This document shows positions 1 through 9,852 of a stretch of DNA of 64,000 nt, one piece after another. The position numbers were made by a program, and so were the translations under genes. The number at the start of each line of letters is the position of its first letter. Position 1 is the stretch's first letter. The notes beneath the pieces are model-generated. The model ran no database searches. It was not told where the DNA came from and was given only the letters and a program-made list of their open reading frames with translations. Source of the DNA: Anaerolineales bacterium. GTDB lineage: Bacteria; Chloroflexota; Anaerolineae; Anaerolineales; UBA6663. The DNA lies in the NCBI GenBank assembly GCA_020845955.1, contig JADLEU010000013.1, forward strand, positions 1-64,000, read 5' to 3'.

Positions 1-94
1 CGAAAATGGCAGCGCAGGCGGCTTCGTCGCCTTGCCGGCCGCGCGCCAGCCAGTCGTTGAGCGCCTCCGGACTCAGTTCACTGCCCGCCATCAT
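1..94 (-). CDS. N-terminal fragment of a protein resembling an RNA polymerase sigma factor (partial, runs off window)
   Basis: Reverse complement from ATG at 94 reads MMAGSELSPEALNDWLARGRQGDEAACAAIF..., open to the window edge; 'LARGRQGDEAACAAIF' resembles the start of sigma-70 region 2 in ECF-type factors. Confidence 0.35.
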   Translation of the reverse strand, partial: MMAGSELSPEALNDWLARGRQGDEAACAAIF

Positions 95-189
95 GAACGC
101 CTATCATGTTACCCTTATACACCCTGTGGCCCACTTTGGCTGAGAATCGAGTTGATTCCACGATTTCAAGCGCGGCGGCGCTCGGTGCC

Positions 190-1512
190 TCAGCCCTTCA
201 GGATCGCCTCCGGCGCCGGGCCCTCGCCGCTGGGCTCGGGCAGGCTCAGAGGCGGCAGGTCGCTCAGCGAAGCCAGGCCAAAGTGCTGCATGAATTCGGG
301 CGTGGTGGAATAGAGCACCGGCCGCCCAGGTCCCTCGGCGCGCCCCGCTTCTTCGACCAGGCCTTTGCTGAGGAGATTCTTAAGCACGCTGTCCGAATTG
401 ACCCCGCGCACCGCGTCGATTTGGGGCCGCGTCACCGGTTGCTGGTAGGCGATAATGGCCAACGTCTCCAGCGAGGCCCGGCTGAGCGGCGAGGCGGCTG
501 CCAGCCCCAGAAACCGCTCCACCCGCTCGGCGGCGGCCGGCGCGGTTGTGAGCTGAACCCGGTCGCGGAAGCGCTGCAGGCTGAGCCCACGCTGCTGGTA
601 GCTCAGGCTCAGCGTCGTCAGCGCCGCCTCAATCTCGCGCGGGGAGACTTCCAGGGCCTCGGCCAGCCGAGCGACCGGCGCCGCGCCGTCCGCCACAAAC
701 AACAGGCTCTCGATCAAGGCCTCGAGACCCAGCTGGACCACCGGCTCCGCCAAACCCATCGGCCCGAATTCAGCGCTCGCGGCTGGCTCGCCCGCCCGCA
801 CGCTGGCGACGCCGGCCGAACCCACAGGCCGCGGCCCAGCAGTAACTTTGCCCTTCCGCGTCCGGCGCTGGCCAGTGCCCGGCGCGGGTGCTGGCCCCTC
901 ATCGCCCGCATCAATGGCTGCCTGGCCAGCCTCCGCCGGCTGTGCCGCTGCCGCCCTGATTTCGTCTGACCGGCCCGCGGCCAGCGCCGCAGGCTCCGAG
1001 ATGCCGCTCGCCTCTTCAGCCCCCAGCGCTTTCAGGGCCGCGGTGGGTTCGTCCGCCATCTGGCCCGCGCCGGGCTCAGAGGCGGCTGCGATGGTTTGAG
1101 CGCCCTCGGCCGTCCCAACCGCCGTGAGGCCCCGACCCACGGCTCCGCCAGCGTCAACGAACGCTTCGAGCGCCTGGGTCTCAGCCAGCACTTGCGCGAG
1201 TTCCAGTGAAGAGACGTGCGTGTCTTCCGGCCGGTCCAGTTCGGCAGCCACCGCGCCGGGCAAAGGCCGGCCGGCGGCGGATGCTGGCTGGCGCGCGGCG
1301 CCACCAGCCGGCGTCGATTCATCGCCACGCTCGGCGGCAGCAGTCTCCAAGGCATCCGGCAGGGCTTCCGCTGGCGCCTCGGCCTCGATTTCAGATCGAA
1401 CCGCGGAGGGCTGCTCGCCTGCTCCCGCCTCCGGCTCGTTCGCAGCCGGCTCGCGGGGCAGGTCGCCCTTCAACCAGGCGGGCATGCTTTCGTGAGCAGA
1501 CGAAGTGGACAT
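190..1512 (-). CDS. scpB: Segregation and condensation protein B with long low-complexity N-terminal extension
   Basis: C-terminal part 'ALIESLLFVADGAAPVARLAEAL...LETLAIIAYQQPVTRPQIDAVRGVNSDSVLKNLLSKGLVEEAGR..GRPVLYSTTPEFMQHFGL' is the ScpB winged-helix signature. Start taken at MSTSSAHES (1512) rather than the upstream ORF start. Confidence 0.9.
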   Translation of the reverse strand: MSTSSAHESMPAWLKGDLPREPAANEPEAGAGEQPSAVRSEIEAEAPAEALPDALETAAAERGDESTPAGGAARQPASAAGRPLPGAVAAELDRPEDTHVSSLELAQVLAETQALEAFVDAGGAVGRGLTAVGTAEGAQTIAAASEPGAGQMADEPTAALKALGAEEASGISEPAALAAGRSDEIRAAAAQPAEAGQAAIDAGDEGPAPAPGTGQRRTRKGKVTAGPRPVGSAGVASVRAGEPAASAEFGPMGLAEPVVQLGLEALIESLLFVADGAAPVARLAEALEVSPREIEAALTTLSLSYQQRGLSLQRFRDRVQLTTAPAAAERVERFLGLAAASPLSRASLETLAIIAYQQPVTRPQIDAVRGVNSDSVLKNLLSKGLVEEAGRAEGPGRPVLYSTTPEFMQHFGLASLSDLPPLSLPEPSGEGPAPEAILKG

Positions 1513-1630
1513 GTTATAATCTTCGTGTCGTCTAACCTTGTCAGTGCGTTTGTTGATGAGGCGCCTGCTTCCGTTGGGCGGATGAATGTCCTGGCCGCAG
1601 CGGCGCCCTGCTCCATGAGGAGGCAGTTGC

Positions 1631-2203
1631 ATGTATCCCGCAGCGCGCTACCGGCCGTTGTACCTGGTTCCAATCCTGCTCAGCCTGGCCGCTCTGGCCT
1701 GCAGCCTGGGCAAGACCCCCTCGCCGCCCGCCTCGCCGATTCCCGTTTCCACCGAAGCCGCCGGCGAGTTGGAAGACCTCTGGAAAAGCGCCATCGAGAA
1801 CGCCGAGAATGGCCAGGTAACGGTCGTCATGACCGAGGAGCAGGTCACGTCTTATGTCGCTCTTAAGCTCGCCGAAGAGCCCGACGCCCCCTTCCAAGAC
1901 GTGCAGGTCTTTCTGCGCGACGGCAAGATGACGCTGCAGGGCAACGCGACCATTCGCGGCCTCACCGCGCCGGCGCAAGTCGTGCTATCGGTCTCCACCA
2001 CGTCCGAGGGCCGGCTGCAGATCGACATTGACGAGGCCGATTTTGGTCCGCTGCCCGTGCCGCGGTCCATGCTCGAGAGCCTGTCAGATGGCCTAAACGA
2101 GCTAATCTCCGGCGAAATAGGCCCGCAAGCCACCGGGGTCAGGATTACGAGCGTGGCCATTGCTGATGGCCAGATGGCCATCAGCGGCACAGTCAGCCGC
2201 TAA
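1631..2203 (+). CDS. Putative lipoprotein, unknown function
   Basis: 190 aa ORF with signal peptide and lipobox-like LSLAALACS. Confidence 0.65.
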   Translation: MYPAARYRPLYLVPILLSLAALACSLGKTPSPPASPIPVSTEAAGELEDLWKSAIENAENGQVTVVMTEEQVTSYVALKLAEEPDAPFQDVQVFLRDGKMTLQGNATIRGLTAPAQVVLSVSTTSEGRLQIDIDEADFGPLPVPRSMLESLSDGLNELISGEIGPQATGVRITSVAIADGQMAISGTVSR

Positions 2204-2293
2204 TCGGGTGCGCAACATTATACCATCGGCCCTGGCGGCAGTTTTACGGTAACTACTCCCAAGCGCGCCCCCGCGCGCCGGACTTAGCCTGCC

Positions 2294-3988
2294 GTGGCAT
2301 CTTCTTTGCGTTGGATCCGCCGCTCGATCGCCACGTTTGCCTGGCCAGCCGGCGTGCGCCGTCTCGTCGCGTGCTTGGGCTTCGCCGCGCTGTTCGCCAG
2401 CGCCTGCCGCCCGCTGAGCGCCCCGCCGGCCGCCACCGCGGCGGCCGTGACGATCAGCATTCAAGTGGACGGCGACGTCGCCGCTTACGCGCTGCCTCCA
2501 GGCCTGACGGTCCGCGAGGCCGTGGCCCACGCCGGCATCACCCTGGGCGAGCTCGACCGGCTCACGCCACCGGCCTTCACCATCATCGCCGACGGCGCCG
2601 CCGTCGTGATTACGCGCATCACCGAGACGTTCGAGACCGAGCAAGTCGTCCTGCCGTACAGCTCCGAGATCGTGCACAACTCAAGCCAGCCCGGGGGCGA
2701 ACGCCGCCTGCTGCAGGTGGGCCAGACCGGCCTCGAAGAGCTGACCTATCGCACCGTCTTTGAAGACGGCATACAGGTCTCGCGCAGCATCGTCCGCCGC
2801 GTGATCGTCACCAACCCTGTGCCCGAGATCATCATGGTCGGCACTCAGGGTTCCTTTACGCTCGTGCCCATCAGCGGGACGCTAGCGTATATCAGCGGCC
2901 GCAACGCTTGGGTCATGCGCGAGAATACCGGCCAGCGCCTGCCGTTGACCACGGCCGGCGACCTCGACGGGCGCGTCTTCGACCTCTCGCCCGATGGGCA
3001 ATGGCTTCTCTTTACGCGCGAGGTTACCCAGGCCAGCTCGCAGAACTTCAACACGCTGTGGGCGGTTTCGACCCTGCCCATCACTGCCACGCGCACCACC
3101 CCCTTACCTTTCAGCCTGCCCATCAGCAACGTGCTGTATGCCGAGTGGTCGCCCCTTCAGCCGCGGACCTTTGTTTACTCCACGGCCGAGCGGATTCCGC
3201 GCGCGCCTGGCCGGCAGGCCAACAATGATCTGTGGCTGGTGCAGTGGAGCCAGAGCGCCAGCCGCCGGCTGACCATCACAACGACCCAGCTGCTCGACAC
3301 CTCGGCGGGCGGTCTGTATGGCTGGTGGGGGACCGGCTTCGCCTTTGCGCCCGATGGCCGCACGCTGGCCTATGCTCGCGCCGATTCGGTGGGCCTGCTC
3401 ACCTACCAGCTGGGCCGCCGGTCGATCACGGCCACGGTCACCATGACGGAAGTGGCGCAGTTCACGCCGTACAACACGCACGGCGATTGGGCCTGGTATC
3501 CGCCGCTGCGCTGGGCGCCGGGCGGCATTCTGTATACCATCGCCCACGGCCCGCCAATCGGTCTGGAGGCGCCCGAGGACTCGCCCGCCTTCGACCTGGC
3601 TGCCCTGACCATGCCCGGGGGCCTGCAGTTCAAACTCATTCCCCGAGCCGGCATGTTCGCCAATCCAATGCCGTCTCCGCCGATCATCACGGCCCGCGGC
3701 GAGACGAGCTACCGGGTGGCATTCCTGCAGGCCACTGACCCCAACAACTCTCCATTCAGCACCTATCGTCTGGGCCTGATGGACCGCGACGGCAGCAACG
3801 CCCACCACCTCTTTCCCCCTGAAGGTCAGGCGGGCCTGAGTGCCAACGAGGTCGTCGCCTGGTCGCCGGATGGCCAGCTGATTGCCGTGGTCTACCAGGG
3901 CAACCTCTGGCTGCTCGACCCAGACACCGGCCTGAACCAACAAATCACCGGCGATGGCCTCAGCGCCCAGCCTCGTTGGGCGCGCTGA
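2294..3988 (+). CDS. Lipoprotein with DUF348/G5-like N-terminus and WD40/TolB-like beta-propeller C-terminus
   Basis: 'ISIQVDGDVAAYALPPGLTVREAVAHAGITL' is DUF348-like; 'RRLLQVGQTGLEELTYRTVFEDGIQVSRSIV' is G5-like; repeated 'LSPDGQWLLFTRE', 'FAPDGRTLAYARAD', 'WSPDGQLIAVVYQG' blades. GTG start. Confidence 0.7.
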   Translation: MASSLRWIRRSIATFAWPAGVRRLVACLGFAALFASACRPLSAPPAATAAAVTISIQVDGDVAAYALPPGLTVREAVAHAGITLGELDRLTPPAFTIIADGAAVVITRITETFETEQVVLPYSSEIVHNSSQPGGERRLLQVGQTGLEELTYRTVFEDGIQVSRSIVRRVIVTNPVPEIIMVGTQGSFTLVPISGTLAYISGRNAWVMRENTGQRLPLTTAGDLDGRVFDLSPDGQWLLFTREVTQASSQNFNTLWAVSTLPITATRTTPLPFSLPISNVLYAEWSPLQPRTFVYSTAERIPRAPGRQANNDLWLVQWSQSASRRLTITTTQLLDTSAGGLYGWWGTGFAFAPDGRTLAYARADSVGLLTYQLGRRSITATVTMTEVAQFTPYNTHGDWAWYPPLRWAPGGILYTIAHGPPIGLEAPEDSPAFDLAALTMPGGLQFKLIPRAGMFANPMPSPPIITARGETSYRVAFLQATDPNNSPFSTYRLGLMDRDGSNAHHLFPPEGQAGLSANEVVAWSPDGQLIAVVYQGNLWLLDPDTGLNQQITGDGLSAQPRWAR

Positions 3989-4013
3989 GAGCGGGCCACG
4001 CGTGGCCAGGAAC

Positions 4014-7000
4014 ATGCAGCGCTTCTCCTTTGCGGTCTCTCTCTTGGCTCTCGCGGCGAGCCTGTCAGGCCTGCTCGCCGTCACCCACCAGCACGCCTCC
4101 CTGACGTTCGGAACCGTACAGGGCCTGCCCGACCCCGCCCTGGACCAGCGCCCCGCCGCCATTGTCGGTGTCAACGTGGCGCTTGAACAATACGCCGCTC
4201 CAGGCGCGGCACTGGAGCAGCTGGCCGGTATTCCCTGGCTGCGCCAGACTTTTCCATGGGACCTGATCGAGCCGCGGCCGGGAAGCTACGATTGGTCAAC
4301 CTGGGATCAGATCGTGGAGGCCGCTGTCAGCCGCCAGCATTCGTTGATCGCCGTTTTGAACTACGCGCCGGAGTGGGCGCGCGAGCCCGGCCGGCCGCAC
4401 AGCGCCCCGCCGGCCTCGGCCGCCGACTTCGGTCGCTTTGCCGGAGACTTCGCGCGCCGCTACGGCGAGCGGATCGATGTCTACCAGATTTGGGACGAGC
4501 CCAATCTGCTCTCGGGCTGGGGCCACCAGCCGCCGTCGGCCGCAGGCTATGCCGGGCTGCTGCAGAGCGCCTACGCCGCTATTCACGCCGCCGATGCAGC
4601 GGCCACGGTGCTGGCCGCCGCGCTGGCCCCGACCGTAGAAACTGGGCCCGATAATTGGAGCGACGCTGCCTATCTGCAGCAGCTGTATGACCTCGGCGCC
4701 GGCCGCTACTTCGATGCCGCTGCCGGAAAACCCTATGGCTTTTACACGGGCCCAGACGACCGCCAGGCCAACCCCGCGCTGCTCAACTTCTCCCGCCTGA
4801 CGCTGCTGCGGGCGGTCATGGTCCGCAACGGCGATGCTCACAAGCTGCTGTGGGGCGGCAACTTCGGCTGGAACCGGCTGGCCTCGCCCTGGGGCCAGAG
4901 CACGCCCGAACAGCAGGCGGCCTATACCCGGGCGGCCTACCAGCGCGCCGCGCGCGAATGGCCGTGGGCCGGCGTGCTGGCGCTGGAGACCTTCCAACCG
5001 GACGCGCCGTACGATGACCCGCGCTGGGGGTTCGCGCTGCTCGACCAGGCGGGCCAGCCCACCGCCCTGCGCGAGGCTCTCCAGGCCAGCCAGGTCGCGC
5101 CAGCCGCGGCGCCGCCCGGCAACTACGACGCCCTCGTTCCGGCGGCCCGCTACACGGGCAACTGGGAATTTTCCGAGTTGGGCGCCGACATCCCCGAGGA
5201 CTACGCCAACGCGGCCGTGACCTTCACCTTCGAGGGCACCGACTTGGGGTTGGCGGTGCGGCGCGGCGACTATCGCGGCTATCTCTACGTCTGGGTTGAC
5301 GGCCGGCCGGGGAATCGCCTGCCCACCGATGCGCGCGGCGCCTACATCGTTCTCACCGCGCCCGAGGAGGGCGCGCCGCGGGTGTCCACGATCCTGGCCG
5401 CCAGCGGCCTGGCGCCTGACGAGATCCATACGGCCGTCATCACGCCCGACCGCGGCTGGGATCAGTGGGCGCTGGCAGGCTTTTCGGTTGGGCGCGTCCA
5501 GCGCGATTGGACTTTCGAGGCGGCACGCCTGGCGCTAGCCATCGCGGCGCTGCTTGCTTTGGGCGGGGCCGTCCGCTTCGGCCGCGGACTGCCCTGGCCG
5601 GCCGCCGCCGGCCGGCTGCAGCGCGGCTGGCGGCGGCTGGGCCTCACGGGCCAGCTTGGGATCACGGCCGCGGCCAGCGCATTGCTCTACATCACCTCCT
5701 GGCTGGCCTGGGGCAGCGAAACCGCCAGCCTGTCGCGCCGCTTCGGCGACGCGCTGCCCATCACCCTGACCGCTTTCACCGCAGGGCTGTTCTATTACTC
5801 GCCATCGGTCGTGCTGGCCCTGGCCGCATTAGCGGCGCTGCTGGTGCTCTTCTACCTGCGGCTAGACCTGGGGCTGGCCTTCACTCTGCTCTTTGTCCCT
5901 TTTTATCTGCAGTACCGGCTGCTCTGGCAGCGCGGTTTCTCCATGGTGGAGGTCTGTATCGGGCTCACCCTGGCCGCCTGGCTGGGACACAACGCCCGCC
6001 CCTGGCTCGCCCGCCTGGCTGGCCGGGGGACCCAACCCCCGCCGGGCATCATCTGGCCTCGGCCTACGGCGCTCGATTGGGGTGTACTGGCTTACCTGGC
6101 CGTTGCCACGCTCAGCACGGCCGCGGCCGAGCTAAAGCCGGTTGCCATCCGCGAGTACCGCCTGGTGGTACTGGAACCCGTCCTCTTTTTCGTTCTGCTG
6201 CGCACGATTGCGCTCGACCGCCGGTCCCTGTGGCGCCTGGCCGACTTCTTCGTGCTGGGAGCAGTGCTGGTGGCCCTCATCGGCCTCTACCAGTACGTGA
6301 CGGCTACCAACCTCATCACCGCTGAAGAAGGCATCGCCCGCATTCGCAGCGTCTATGGCTCGCCCAACAACCTGGGCCTGTATCTCGAGCGCGCGCTGCC
6401 CATCACGGTGGCGGCCGTGCTCATCGGCCGCGACGGCGCGCGCCGTTGGGCCCACGCGCTGGCCGCTGCCATCCTGGCCGTCACCACGCTCCTCACCTAC
6501 TCCAAGGGCGCGCTCTTGCTGGGCGTGCCGGCCGGGCTGGCTGTGGTCCTCGTCAGTTGGTTGGGCCGGCGCGGCTGGCTGGTGCTCGCGGGGGGCGCGG
6601 CGGCCGGGGTGGCCGCCCTACCCCTGCTGGCGCGTACGCCGCGCTTTGCCGGCCTGCTGGACTTCACCGGCGGCACAACCTTCTTCCGCGTCAAGCTGTG
6701 GGTTTCGGCCTGGCGCATGTTCCGCGATCACCCCTGGTTAGGCGTGGGCCCTGACAACTTCCTCTATCAATACCGCGGCCGCTACATCCTGCCCGAGGCC
6801 TGGCAGGAACCCAATCTGTCTCACCCGCACAACCTGCTGCTCGACTTCCTCAGCCGCTTTGGCCTCCTGGGCCTAGCGTGCGGCCTGTGGCTGCTCGTTG
6901 GGTTCTGGCAGGCGGGCCTCGAGGTGTCCCGCCGCCTGGCCGGCCCCGCCGGCCCGTCCGAAGGCCTGGCGCAGCCCGAGCGACGATCGCTGTTGGCCCT

Positions 7001-7196
7001 GGCGGTCGGCCTGATGGGCCTCGTCGCGGCGATGCTGGCGCACGGACTGGTAGATCATGGGCTGTTTCTGGTCGATCTCTCTTATGCCTTCTTCCTGGCC
7101 TTGGGCGGCATCCAGCACCTGCGCAGCCTCGCCGTGGGCCGCCAGGATACGGCCCGGGCCGGCTTACGCGTCCTGGCCGCGCCCTCCGCCGATTGA
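4014..7196 (+). CDS. Fusion protein: N-terminal glycoside hydrolase-like (GH39/GH5-like TIM barrel) domain plus C-terminal O-antigen ligase (Wzy/WaaL-like) membrane domain
   Basis: 'NVALEQYAAPGAALEQLAGIPWLRQTFPWDLIEPRPGSYDWSTWDQIVEAA...IDVYQIWDEPNL' is a glycosidase-like barrel; 'YGSPNNLGLYLERALPITVAAVL...LLTYSKGALLLGVPAG...DHPWLGVGPDNFLYQYRGRY..SHPHNLLLDFLSRFGLLGL' is O-antigen ligase-like. Start chosen at MQRFSF. Confidence 0.75.
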   Translation: MQRFSFAVSLLALAASLSGLLAVTHQHASLTFGTVQGLPDPALDQRPAAIVGVNVALEQYAAPGAALEQLAGIPWLRQTFPWDLIEPRPGSYDWSTWDQIVEAAVSRQHSLIAVLNYAPEWAREPGRPHSAPPASAADFGRFAGDFARRYGERIDVYQIWDEPNLLSGWGHQPPSAAGYAGLLQSAYAAIHAADAAATVLAAALAPTVETGPDNWSDAAYLQQLYDLGAGRYFDAAAGKPYGFYTGPDDRQANPALLNFSRLTLLRAVMVRNGDAHKLLWGGNFGWNRLASPWGQSTPEQQAAYTRAAYQRAAREWPWAGVLALETFQPDAPYDDPRWGFALLDQAGQPTALREALQASQVAPAAAPPGNYDALVPAARYTGNWEFSELGADIPEDYANAAVTFTFEGTDLGLAVRRGDYRGYLYVWVDGRPGNRLPTDARGAYIVLTAPEEGAPRVSTILAASGLAPDEIHTAVITPDRGWDQWALAGFSVGRVQRDWTFEAARLALAIAALLALGGAVRFGRGLPWPAAAGRLQRGWRRLGLTGQLGITAAASALLYITSWLAWGSETASLSRRFGDALPITLTAFTAGLFYYSPSVVLALAALAALLVLFYLRLDLGLAFTLLFVPFYLQYRLLWQRGFSMVEVCIGLTLAAWLGHNARPWLARLAGRGTQPPPGIIWPRPTALDWGVLAYLAVATLSTAAAELKPVAIREYRLVVLEPVLFFVLLRTIALDRRSLWRLADFFVLGAVLVALIGLYQYVTATNLITAEEGIARIRSVYGSPNNLGLYLERALPITVAAVLIGRDGARRWAHALAAAILAVTTLLTYSKGALLLGVPAGLAVVLVSWLGRRGWLVLAGGAAAGVAALPLLARTPRFAGLLDFTGGTTFFRVKLWVSAWRMFRDHPWLGVGPDNFLYQYRGRYILPEAWQEPNLSHPHNLLLDFLSRFGLLGLACGLWLLVGFWQAGLEVSRRLAGPAGPSEGLAQPERRSLLALAVGLMGLVAAMLAHGLVDHGLFLVDLSYAFFLALGGIQHLRSLAVGRQDTARAGLRVLAAPSAD

Positions 7197-7236
7197 CGCG
7201 CGCCGCCGCCTGCGGACCGCTCAGCGCGCGTTGTGC

Positions 7237-7242
7237 TACAAT
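7237..7242 (+). promoter_or_regulatory. -10-like element TACAAT upstream of the UXS-like gene
   Basis: TTGTGCTACAATCCCGCC, about 50 nt before ATG 7290. Confidence 0.4.
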
Positions 7243-7289
7243 CCCGCCAGCCAACCCGGGCAACTCACACCCAAAGGACTCACCGCGAC

Positions 7290-8243
7290 ATGCGTATCCT
7301 GATCACCGGCGGGGCCGGTTTTATAGGCTCACACTTGTGTGACCGCCTGCTAGACGCCGGCCACAGCGTGATCGTTATGGACAACCTTATTACCGGCAGC
7401 ACGCGCAACATCCAGCATCTGGCGGGCCGTGGCGATTTTCATTTCATCAAGCACAACGTCTCCAACTACATCTTCGTCGACGGTCCACTCGGCGCGGTGC
7501 TGCACTTCGCCTCGCCTGCCAGCCCGTCACAGACGGCGGCCACCAGCTATCTGAAGTTGCCCATCCAGACGCTGAAAGTGGGCGCGCTGGGCACGCACAA
7601 CGCCCTGGGAGTGGCCAAAGCCAAGGGCGCGCGCTTCTTGCTGGCGTCGACCTCCGAGATTTACGGCGATCCGCTGGAGCATCCCCAGAAGGAGACCTAT
7701 TGGGGCCACGTCGATCCGGTCGGTCCGCGTTCGGTCTACGACGAGGCCAAGCGCTTTGCCGAAGCCATCACTATGGCCTACCACCGCGCGCACGGCGTCG
7801 ACACCCGCATCGTCCGCATCTTTAACACTTATGGGCCACGCATGCAGCTGGACGACGGCCGGGTCGTGCCGAATTTCGTCGGCCAGGCGCTGCGCGGCGA
7901 GCCTTTGACCGTCTACGGCGACGGGTCGCAGACGCGCAGCTTCTGCTACGTGGCCGACCTGGTCAGCGGCATCCTGGCGCTGCTGGCGTCCGACGAGCAC
8001 ATGCCCGTCAACCTCGGCAATCCGCGCGAGGTCACCATCCTCGAATTCGCCCAGGTCATCAACCGCATTACGGGCAACGCGGCCGGCATCGAGTTCGTGC
8101 CCGGCGGCCGCACCCAGGGCGATCCCCAGCGCCGCCGCCCGGACATCACCAAAGCCCAGGAGACCCTGGGCTGGGCGCCAGAAACGCCCCTCGAGGACGG
8201 CCTGGCCCAGGCCATCGCCTACTTCCGCCAGGTGATGCAATAG
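7290..8243 (+). CDS. NAD-dependent epimerase/dehydratase, UDP-glucuronate decarboxylase (UXS)-like
   Basis: [21 protein letters not shown] (Rossmann), '[36 protein letters not shown]' (YxxxK region), typical UXS spacing. Confidence 0.88.
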   Translation: MRILITGGAGFIGSHLCDRLLDAGHSVIVMDNLITGSTRNIQHLAGRGDFHFIKHNVSNYIFVDGPLGAVLHFASPASPSQTAATSYLKLPIQTLKVGALGTHNALGVAKAKGARFLLASTSEIYGDPLEHPQKETYWGHVDPVGPRSVYDEAKRFAEAITMAYHRAHGVDTRIVRIFNTYGPRMQLDDGRVVPNFVGQALRGEPLTVYGDGSQTRSFCYVADLVSGILALLASDEHMPVNLGNPREVTILEFAQVINRITGNAAGIEFVPGGRTQGDPQRRRPDITKAQETLGWAPETPLEDGLAQAIAYFRQVMQ

Positions 8244-8264
8244 CAGCCGGATGACTGGCCGGCC

Positions 8265-9830
8265 TTGTCCATGATCCTCGCCCGTTCCGGCCCACGCTTG
8301 CCGCTGGCAGCTGCTGGCTGGCACCCGGCTGCCTGGACCGCGCTGAGCGTGTGCACCGGCTTGCTCCTGGCCAGGCTTTCGCCGCTTGCCGGCGTGGCCG
8401 TGCTGGGCGCGGTAGTTCTGGTCACTGCTGCCATCTGGGAACCACTCGCCGGCCTGGGCCTGGCCATGCTGCTTGGCCCTACGCGCGCCTATCTTTTCAT
8501 CTCGTTTCCCACGCTTCCAGTTGATCTGGGCCAGGCTTTTTTCGCCCTGGCCCTAGCAGGATGGCTCGCGCGCAGCCTGGCCCAGCGTCAAATCCGCCTG
8601 CCCCGGCTGCCGCTGCTGCTGCCGCTAACTGTCTACCTCGCCGTTGGCCTGGTATCGCTGCTCAGGGCCATTTCTCTGGAAGAAGGACTCCGCGAACTAA
8701 TCAAATGGGCCGAGATCGGCGTCACCCTCGTCATCCTAACCGCCGAGACACGGCGCGGCCGGGCGCGCGCGCTGCTGGCGTTCGTGCTCCTGGCTGGCCT
8801 GGCGCAGGCCGCGCTGGCGCTCTGGCAGTATCAGTTCCGGAGCACGGGTCCCGAGCACTTCCAGTTGGCCGGCGGCATCTTTCGCGCCTATGGCACCTTC
8901 GAGCAGCCCAATCCCCTGGGCGGCTTCCTAGGCCTGTTGTGGCCGGTGGCGGCCGGGTTGGCCTGGGCCGCGCTCACACCCGTGGTCGCTGCCGCGGCGC
9001 GCCGCCTGTTGACTGGCCTGGCCGCCGTCCGGGTGGCGCCGGCCGGCCTGGCTGCCTGGGTCAGCCGTGGCCAGACCCAACCGCGCCTTTGGCCAGGCTG
9101 GGCGGTTATAACCCTGCCCGGTTTTGCGGCTGCCGTCCTGCTGGCCGGGCTTTTCGTCACGTTCTCGCGCGGGGCGTGGCTGGGCGCGGCGGCGGCCGGC
9201 CTCATGCTGATGGTCGCCGCGCCCCGGCGCCCGTGGCAGGGGCTGGCGCTGGTGGCCGTGAGCGGTGCGCTGGTCGCGGCTCTGGCCTGGGCCGGACTGC
9301 TGCCAGCCAGCATCGCCGCCCGGCTCGGTGATCTCGGTGACGTCATCACGGTCACGGACGTACGCGGTGTCGAAATCGATGCCAGCAATTTCGCTATCGT
9401 CGAGCGCCTGGCCCACTGGCAGGCCGCCGCCGGAATGGTGCGTGATTTTCCCTGGCTCGGTGTCGGCCTGGGCAACTACGGTCCAGCCTATCCGCGCTAT
9501 GCCCTGCTCAACTGGCCCAACGCGTTGGGGCACGCGCACATGATCTATTTGAACGTGCTCGCCGAAACAGGCCTGGTAGGCCTGGCCGCGTACCTGGCTT
9601 TTTGGGCCAGCGTTGTTGCGCTCACCCTCCGCGTCATCCGTCGATCGGATGGATTGGCTCGAGGGTTAGCGATTGGCTTGCTGGGCGCCTGGGCTCACGT
9701 CAGCGTGCATCAATTGTTCGACAACCTATACGTCAACAATGTTCATTTCACCTTAGCTGGCTTGTTCAGCCTGTTGGTTTATCTTGCCCGTTCGCCGCAC
9801 GCCACGCCACCGGCCGGCGCCAGCCTGTAG
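8265..9830 (+). CDS. O-antigen ligase (Wzy/WaaL-like) family membrane protein
   Basis: Polytopic; 'GTFEQPNPLGGFLGLLWPVAAGLAW', 'FVTFSRGAWLGAAAAGLML', 'DFPWLGVGLGNYGPAYPRY...GHAHMIYLNVLAETGLVGL'. Confidence 0.85.
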   Translation: MSMILARSGPRLPLAAAGWHPAAWTALSVCTGLLLARLSPLAGVAVLGAVVLVTAAIWEPLAGLGLAMLLGPTRAYLFISFPTLPVDLGQAFFALALAGWLARSLAQRQIRLPRLPLLLPLTVYLAVGLVSLLRAISLEEGLRELIKWAEIGVTLVILTAETRRGRARALLAFVLLAGLAQAALALWQYQFRSTGPEHFQLAGGIFRAYGTFEQPNPLGGFLGLLWPVAAGLAWAALTPVVAAAARRLLTGLAAVRVAPAGLAAWVSRGQTQPRLWPGWAVITLPGFAAAVLLAGLFVTFSRGAWLGAAAAGLMLMVAAPRRPWQGLALVAVSGALVAALAWAGLLPASIAARLGDLGDVITVTDVRGVEIDASNFAIVERLAHWQAAAGMVRDFPWLGVGLGNYGPAYPRYALLNWPNALGHAHMIYLNVLAETGLVGLAAYLAFWASVVALTLRVIRRSDGLARGLAIGLLGAWAHVSVHQLFDNLYVNNVHFTLAGLFSLLVYLARSPHATPPAGASL

Positions 9831-9852
9831 AAAGCGGGTCTCTGCCCAGCCT

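Noticed and set aside
3104-4174. Long minus-strand ORF (356 aa) opposite the beta-propeller lipoprotein
   Set aside because: Antisense to a well-supported CDS; composition is Arg/Gly/Ala-rich typical of GC-rich shadow ORFs and there are no motifs.
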